DNA of 64,000 nucleotides from Scatophagus argus (lineage: Eukaryota; Chordata; Actinopteri; Scatophagidae), in the NCBI RefSeq assembly GCF_020382885.2, contig NC_058494.1:10434001-10498000 (forward strand). Reading direction: 5' to 3'. The first letter of the stretch is position 1; each line of letters opens with the position of its first letter. A program made the position numbers and the translations under genes. Below are positions 56,985 to 64,000 of the stretch, piece by piece. The notes beneath the pieces were generated by a model. The model was given only the letters and a program-made list of their open reading frames with translations. It was not told where the DNA came from and did no database searches.

Positions 56985-58520
56985 AGAGAATGTTTACAGA
57001 TGTTCAAAGACCATGGGCCTCCTGATACACACACACACACTGACACATATAATCCTTCCTTTCATGAAGATAGCATCTTAAAATGTGTCTTCTGGAGCTG
57101 AGCTGCCAAGAGTCATTTGGCCACACACCGTTTCTTTTTCTACACCACAAGTGTCCAGAGTAAAGACACTGGCTCGTAGGGGTGTGTGTGCATGTGTACG
57201 TGTCTGTGTTTGGATAAGCAAGTGAAAAATGTTTTGGGAGATGATCCTTTCTTGCCTCGGGCCCATTTAGGAATCTTTATAGCTCCATCTCATCTCTTTC
57301 CCTCTTTTTCGCTTTCTGTCTTGATCACTCAGATAGTTCAGGGTGACTCACTTGAGTGTTACGGGAGACTGCTTTCCCACGTGTGTGTGTGTATGTGTGT
57401 GTAGGTGAACATGACACCGGCTGAAGACCAGTGTGAGCCTCGTGTTTTCCTGATGCGCGACCACTTTGTGCAGAGGAGCTGGTTTGGAACTGAATTCTCT
57501 TTTCCCCCCATGTGGCCTGGGCTGTGCAAAGACCAGGAGATTCACTGGGAAACTACTCAGGTTTCTAAAATATATTCTGTATCTTTACATTCACACACAC
57601 TCAGAGATATCCTACTGATATCAGTCTATACTAAATTCCAAGTAGTTTCATACAAGATTTATGTATGCTACATTTTTATCGTTATAATCATATTTATTTC
57701 TGGACTTTATTTATGAAGATACTTAGAACAAGTAAACGGGTTTGAAAAATGCTTGAAGACCCACTTCACAATAGTTTGGACATAAAGTGTAAATCAAATC
57801 ATTCTCTGTTGTTGGTCAGTCTGATCCCACTGAGAATCAACAAAACACAGCCTCCTGCAGCTTTTGGACAATTTTGGACCAGCAGGTCCACATCAGTCCC
57901 AAAAACTCTTACCAACTCCCCACATTCACTCAAGTTCACAGTGAACTACCTGCTGAATGTGAATGTTGGTGTGCCAAACAAGAACTAAATTGCAAATAAA
58001 TTTGAGACATGCATTTTGTCAACACATTAGTCACTGCTTCATAAGCTTTCATGCTATATTTGTGCAAGCAAATATCAACAATTCCTGCCTTAAATAAAGT
58101 TCTTTAAGAAGACAAGGTTCATAATTTTACAAAAGGTGCAGTTATAACAAATCTCAAATAAGACAAGTCAAAGGTCTGCTAAAGAAGAACTTCACCACAG
58201 TGACACAGTAATATGACATGAGTTTTGGAGACACCAAGATATAAGACTGCTGCAGTTATAAAAGATGCTTTTAGCACACGCAAAAGACAAAAAACAAGCT
58301 CATTACACTGTGTACGATATGTTCACAACAATTGATATGTCTGACTGCTGACAACATGAATTTATTATGAGCTGTAGTCTGTCATGTAAATGTTCAGCAT
58401 GCCATGGTACACTAATAATCACCTAACAATAAACTCAACACAGTGCTGAACACATCTGATGTTTCTGAACCAAAGTAATAACAAAGTAATAATATTGGCA
58501 TAATGTATAGTCGACCACAC

Positions 58521-58553
<33 letters not shown>

Positions 58554-60117
58554 CAACAATGTTCAGGCAACACTATACATTCCTTTGTCTGACAAGTAGT
58601 TCTGTCATTGTCAGCAATCCAAAGCCATTTGTCCTCGCTCACCACAGTATGAAGAGAGAGCATGTCCTGACATCAGCACTCACACACACACACACACATT
58701 ATTATTCACATGACTTATTATCCATATGACATAGAAATGAAATCAATATATTTGTGAATGAACAAATGAGTAGTTTAGAGGTAATGAAAACACATATTGT
58801 TGAATGTTGATGGTGTGTGTGTGGTCTTGGCAGCATGCCACCAGTAATTTGAAATGACATGCACTGTATATGTCTTTCTCTTGAAGACTTAGGGTAGGTT
58901 TACAAACTTTATCTTTCCTCTTTTTCTTTGTGCTCTCTTTTTATTTCTCCTTTTCTCCCTTATCTGATAATATTTATTCCTTTGCACCTGATCTGCTTTT
59001 TCTCTTCATCTCCCTGCCCCTCTTTTACATATCACTTTTCACTCCCTAAGTAATCATGTCTATTTCTTGTTCTCCTCTTTTCTCATTCTTTCCATCTCTT
59101 TTCTCATATCGCCTCATTTTTTGTGCTGGATACCAGTCCCTGAGTTATAAACATAACACACACTCACACACACACGAGTTACAAGATGTATAACATTTTC
59201 ATGGTAGAGAAACCAAAGGTGTGTTATATTTAGCGTCTCCCAGAGTGTGTGTGTATGTGTGTGTGTGCGCGTCCACATGTGTGTGTAATTATCACTATGG
59301 GGACTCACTCCCAGACTGTGTGATCCCTATGTCATGCTCTCCTGCTTTAATTAGGGGGAGCTTCTCTCACTTTCTTTCTCACTGTCTTTAATACTGTATA
59401 ATTTGTTCTGTTCCCATATGTAGAGAGGAGCGGAGGGGAGAGGAGGTTTATTTTTAGTTTTCCAGCAGGTTGTTTGGCTGTAAAGAGGGACAGCATGGTT
59501 CCAACCCCGGATTATAGACACCTACAGTGACATACACGCACATACACACACACACAAATACACGTACACACACATCCCACACAGGCATACAGACAAGCTT
59601 ACACGCACCATTCAGTAACACACTGGCAGGTAAGCTGGTATAAATACACGCAAGCAAGTGTACTGAAAAGCTGTAAAAATGCTGTAAAATGTAATGTCTA
59701 ATAAATGTTAAATACATTGTTCCTTACTTACCCCTCAGATTACAGAAATGGCTATAAAACTCCAAATCCCAATCCACTGACATTCACTGACCTTGTTATT
59801 ATCTGACTGCAACATATTTACTGTGTGCATATGTATTGGTCAGAGCAAAGGCACTCAAGGTGCCTTTGCTCCTGTTCTTTGTTTACGCATGTGTGTGTGT
59901 GTGTGGCTGAGTGTGTGTACTCTCTCCGACCTCGTTCTCTCAGGTTGCGGAAAAGTTTGGAGGATCCTCTCCATACTGGGGGAGTTTCTGTCAAAATCTT
60001 CTCCAGCTCCTGACACACGCGCACAAAAACAAACACACAATTTACATGTGAGACAACTGAAAGATGCCACAGAAACAAAAACTACCTTCACCTTTAACCC
60101 ATGACTTAGATAGACAG

Positions 60118-60154
<37 letters not shown>

Positions 60155-61088
60155 GAGAGAGAGAGAGAGAGATGGCAGCATGCTATTAAAATGAGCAAGA
60201 GGATTCACTGCACATTATCCATCTTGACATGCCACTTATTATAGTCTAAACTTAAATGTCTAACTCTAAAAAGTTATTTTCCTGCACTCATGCGAAAGAA
60301 GTAGAAAATGTTTGATATCATCTCATCTAAATAATATTTTTGAATCTCTCTGGCTGTTCTTCATCTCCATCTTTTATTTAATTTTTGATGTGAACTGTAA
60401 GCTTCCATTGGTTGGAATGAAGCAATGTTTGGTTTTCAATTTCATTGCATCACATTGTTTACTAGAGCAACCACGTGGAAAATATGATATACTTTCTTAT
60501 CTACTGCAGAGAGCAGTAATGCAAATGTGTGCTGCATGCAAGCAACACTTATCCACTGATAAACAACTCATGGAAGTATATAAACTGCTAGTCAATGTAA
60601 ACATATGTAGAAAGGCATTAAATACTTTGTTATGCCTCAAAGATAAACACAATACTTCTGGTGAAAAACACTGCATGTAAACATAACTGTTTGTTTGTTT
60701 TAGAGGTCAACGGACTAATAAGCATCGATAGGATGTCTTACAAACTATCTGTTTATAAAGAGCTTGCACACAAAGGGAACTCCTCAACAATCATGGAAAA
60801 ATTTCTTCTTTTTAGGACTTAAACTGGCAGAGTATGCAAAGCCTGCAAAAGATGTAACTTGCAACAGATGCCTGCAACATGGAGGAGCAGACGAAAGAAG
60901 CGTTAAGAGTGTGTTTCCCACCTGTTTGGTCAGGGACCTCCAGGGCCTCTTGTCTGCCAGGGAACGAGACAAAAGAGGAGAGAAGAAGAAGGGAAAGAGG
61001 AGAAGAGAGTTTGGGTGGGCTCGGTCTGATAGCATCTGTATGATCTAGAAATGGGCCTTAATGTGCCGGGTATAGTCACAACACACAC

Positions 61089-61130
<42 letters not shown>

Positions 61131-62338
61131 TGTATATACACTGTCATCATCACAAGCCCATTTGTACCGTCTAAAGTGCCCCATGCTTGTCTTTGTAGTA
61201 ACCAGAATGTCCCCGTAAAAGCACATACTACTTTTGTTCTGTTTTATACAACAAAGTTCATCTAATTCAACTTCAAAGGGGGCATTAGAGGATGTCGGCT
61301 GCTGAGTGGGTATGTGCGGTTGTATCGCATGTCAGTGAGGCAGAGTAGATGTAAACACATACATACAGGTGCACAGTTTGCACGCAATACAATCACATTG
61401 CCGCTGGAGAATTTTTGGATCAGTGATTTTTGCTAACCTCAACTTAAAAGGACATTTTTAAACCAGTCATTACAAAGGAAGAAAACTGGTTTAGATATTT
61501 ACTGGTTAAGAGAAAAATGTGAGGAAAAGGAATGTGGACAAGTTCAGGAGCACGTGTGCGTCTGTGTGTGTGTCTGTGCATGTGTCTGACTAACATTAAC
61601 CTCAGACTAAACAATAGCTGTAAAGCCATCTGCCAGGGCTAATCTGTTACGACTGGCAGCAGGCTGACAGAAACAGCAAAGACATGTTTAAACCCAGGAT
61701 TTTAGTGTGTTTTAAAAGTTGGCTGCAGGATGAAAAAAAGAAAGGATGTATTTTACACTGGTACTGATATCCATAGTGGGAAGTCAGTTTTTAAAAACAC
61801 GAAAATCAAAGATGTGGATATCAAAGATACATTAAGAAACAAACAAAATATACACCTACAAATATAAAAACTGGACAGATTAATTAAATGCATGATGCTA
61901 AATGTTCATGTACATCACATGTAAATATAATCAAAGAAAGTTTAGCTACAGTCCAGATACAAGCCATATGTTCATGCGAGGTCAAAGTGGAACTGAGGTA
62001 ATAACCGTATACCTATGTCAAATTGAAACGGCTTTAAGAACTGATGCAAGCAGAGAATGCAATTTCTTGAAAAGTAACAATTTTCAGACGTTTTCTATAT
62101 AAAGTTCAATACAAAGGCTGTTAATTTCAGTATCATCAGTGCAAGGCGAAGTTGAGCTTTAAACTCAAGAGTAAAAGCTGTGAAACGTACTTCTCGGTTC
62201 GCTCATTGTGACCGACTCGATGAAGTTCTGTGGAGTCATGAACAGCTGCCCTTCATACTCCACAGAGCTGAACATGCGGAAGCGATGCTCGTGGGACGAC
62301 ATGTACACGTCTCCATCTTCAAAGTCAAATGGACGAGC
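42113..62338 (-). CDS. micu3: MICU3, mitochondrial calcium uptake regulator (5' end outside window)
   Basis: Thirteen exons on the minus strand: 62338-62191, 60953-60922, 60009-59931, 56900-56853, 55907-55825, 54886-54815, 53133-53101, 50793-50698, 44716-44622, 44499-44328, 43011-42903, 42790-42633 and 42181-42113. They join in frame to 397 aa plus stop. Human MICU3 has about 530 aa, so the mitochondrial presequence and N-terminal part, probably two exons, lie to the right. Diagnostic peptides are FEDGDVYMSSHEHRF, SSVEYEGQLFMTP, TPPVWRGSSKLFRNL and DTTLLVHFFGKKGKAEL. Two canonical EF-hands are intact: DADGNQMVDKRE and DVDHDDQLSYKE. The C terminus FRSCLKKELASR keeps the Cys position that in MICU3 forms the disulfide with MICU1. 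The protein sits in the intermembrane space and enhances uniporter (MCU) calcium uptake, mainly in neurons. A minus-strand AATAAA at 41816-41821 could end the transcript. Introns are large and full of microsatellites. Confidence 0.96.
44717..50697 (-). other. micu3: Large micu3 intron, no gene seen
   Basis: A 6-kb intron. It holds a (GT)n tract at 48119-48141, an ATC triplet run near 46206-46222 and pyrimidine-rich DNA at 48.3-49.0 kb. Frames such as 47701-48078 show no family resemblance. Confidence 0.7.
48119..48141. repeat. (GT)n microsatellite
   Basis: Eleven or so GT units in a micu3 intron. Confidence 0.9.
51889..51915. repeat. (GT)n microsatellite
   Basis: About thirteen GT units in a micu3 intron, followed by a short GA run. 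Confidence 0.9.
56951..56990. repeat. (AC)n(AG)n microsatellite
   Basis: About fifteen AC units and a short AG run, only 50 bp upstream of the 48-bp micu3 exon (56900-56853) in transcript order. Confidence 0.9.
58522..58551. repeat. (AC)n microsatellite
   Basis: About fourteen AC units; a second shorter array lies at 58680-58698. Confidence 0.9.
59844..59870. other. Perfect 11-bp hairpin
   Basis: AGCAAAGGCAC and its exact complement are separated by five bases, about 60 bp past the 3' end of a micu3 exon. Function unknown. Confidence 0.6.
60121..60172. repeat. (AG)n microsatellite
   Basis: About 25 AG units with one GT interruption, in a micu3 intron close to the exon at 60009-59931. Confidence 0.95.
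61082..61131. repeat. Compound (TC)n(AC)n microsatellite
   Basis: About eleven TC units followed by about ten AC units. Confidence 0.95.
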
Positions 62339-63210
62339 CTGCAGACATAAAACCAAAAATGAAAACAAAGTACACCACTTTTGATTATGTTACAGTGTTG
62401 ATTAGCTTCAACATTTTTTTGGCGGGGTGGGTTATTTTAAATATTTCTTCCAATCAGAACAATTGTAAGAAATGTGCTGGAGAGTTGTTTTGGTTACTTC
62501 CATATTATTACATCATTATTACATGACAATAAACACATCATATGTGGTGATGTGAAAGGAATGGTACAAGTAAAAATGTACTTGCACTAATTGACCAGCA
62601 GATTTAAATAATTCCAACAATGGCAGGTATTAAATTTTCCCCAGGTGAGATATCAAGCCTCTGTAATGAGGAGATACATCTATTTTTGGCATCATCTCTC
62701 TCTATTTAACTCTCTGAGATTCTAGACAGTCGGCACCTATGGCACAGTACAATAAGGATACCAGGGTCACACACAGAAATATAAACACTAATTTCTACTT
62801 GATTATCATCTTCTTCTCTCTGTGAGGAGCCAAGTCTTCAGTTTGATTAGCTGCAGTGTAGGAGAGCTGCTATGCCAAGAGACTGTGCTGCATGAAGCTG
62901 TGTAATTAGCAGAGAGGTTCCAAATTTAAACCTGTTTGGCCGTTGGGATCAGCGCACCGAGGTTCCTGCTCAGCTCAGCTAACATGCTAATGAGCACACA
63001 GATTCGTTCATAAAGCTTTGATGCTGCCTTCACCAAGGGGGCTTTTGAATAGGAGATGAGTGCTCAGCTTCATAGGAATCCACTGTAATCAAGTGTAAGA
63101 ACGCAGACGCCCATGGCTTTCACTCTCACTAATGAATAAAAGTTTATAAAGTTCTGCAAAAGCAGCTAGGTTCACATGCACAACACGATGTAAAAAGTGA
63201 TTTAAGCTCC

Positions 63211-63242
<32 letters not shown>

Positions 63243-64000
63243 GATTCAGTGCGGTACACTGTGTTCTTGTGTCATGTTACCATAACTAAACCAGTTCCTG
63301 TTGCCTAGCCTTGTTCTCTAGACTGCATAGCAGATGCTCCAGGTGTTTTCCCTTCAGGGAGAACATTCACAGCTGCTTTTGCAGCTAGTAGTCCATCTCC
63401 TCAGTTTTCTCACAGCTTTCCTCACCCTATCCACCCTGGTTTCCCATCACATTCACATATTCCAGTTCACTTAAATTAAAGTATACTCTAGTCAGTTAAG
63501 GTCCCAGCAGATATCGACCAGCTCTTGTATCTGACATGTCAGAAACTGCTTATCTTGGAGCATTTTTGCCTGTTGTGATACCATGAGTCTCGTGCTGAAC
63601 TGGCCTCTCAGTCTGTGCCAGTATCCAAGCTGCTTGGGTTTTCTTGGTTGTCAGCATAAACGAGAACACGGCTGAGGCCAGACTCAGAAGGTCTTGCGCC
63701 TTTCTGTGCTTAGCTTCGCACAAAAGCAGCCCAGCAGTACAGGGGTGGAGCAGTTGTCTAAACCAGTGCAATTCTACGTGCTGCCTCTAGGGTGCAGATT
63801 TAAACCTGACATCAAGTAAATCTGTATACCAATCATTCAGAAGATGGGAAGGATTCTTTTCTGGGGTGTTGTCCTGTTTGGTCCTGACCTTCTCATGCTT
63901 TCCTGACCATCTTTGTCTTTAAGCCTGCTCCCCAGAGCATGTAGTTCATGCTAGCAAGTCCTCCAAATTCAGTTCCCCAGAACCTCCACTGACCCACTCT
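62339..64000 (-). other. micu3: micu3 intron running off the window
   Basis: No exon of micu3 or other gene is recognisable. The phase-0 acceptor at 62339 requires an upstream exon outside the window. A 28-nt A run lies at 63215-63242. Confidence 0.6.

Overview
This window is vertebrate nuclear DNA, almost certainly from a teleost fish and probably a percomorph. The evidence is compact GT-AG introns, an L2/Maui-type LINE with the teleost tail, other teleost interspersed repeats, abundant CA/GA microsatellites, and one odorant-type trace amine-associated receptor (TAAR) of the fish-expanded kind. I rebuilt the protein-coding genes by reading conserved peptides and checking that every splice junction keeps frame.

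Layout, left to right. (1) 725-5128, minus: calcyon (caly), four coding exons plus a likely 5' untranslated exon ending at 8734; it carries a glutamine tract in its cytosolic tail. (2) 8.9-18.9 kb: a gene-poor gap with simple repeats, an RTE/Rex3-like tail and an L2/Maui LINE 3' fragment. (3) 18953-19945, plus: an intact single-exon TAAR with Asp at 5.42 and none at 3.32. (4) 21394-24635, minus: nsmce1, the RING subunit of SMC5/6, seven coding exons, 247 aa. (5) 28131-33953, minus: vps37a, an ESCRT-I subunit, eleven coding exons, 394 aa. (6) 35682-37986, minus: three tandem U3 snoRNA copies, one apparently functional with its own snRNA-type promoter, one intermediate, one broken. (7) 39112-39247, minus: a CpG-containing promoter-like segment with an NRF1 site and an orphan first-exon candidate. 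(8) 42113-62338, minus: micu3, thirteen exons giving the C-terminal 397 aa; its 5' exons lie beyond the right edge.

The genes do not form an operon-like system. They serve neuronal vesicle traffic (caly), olfaction (TAAR), genome maintenance (nsmce1), endosomal sorting (vps37a), ribosomal RNA processing (U3) and mitochondrial calcium uptake (micu3). Linkage of vps37a and micu3 matches human 8p22, where ZDHHC2 and CNOT7 lie between them; here the U3 array lies between them instead. The least expected signals are the decaying U3 array with a shared non-canonical box D, and a perfect 20-bp hairpin in a caly intron.
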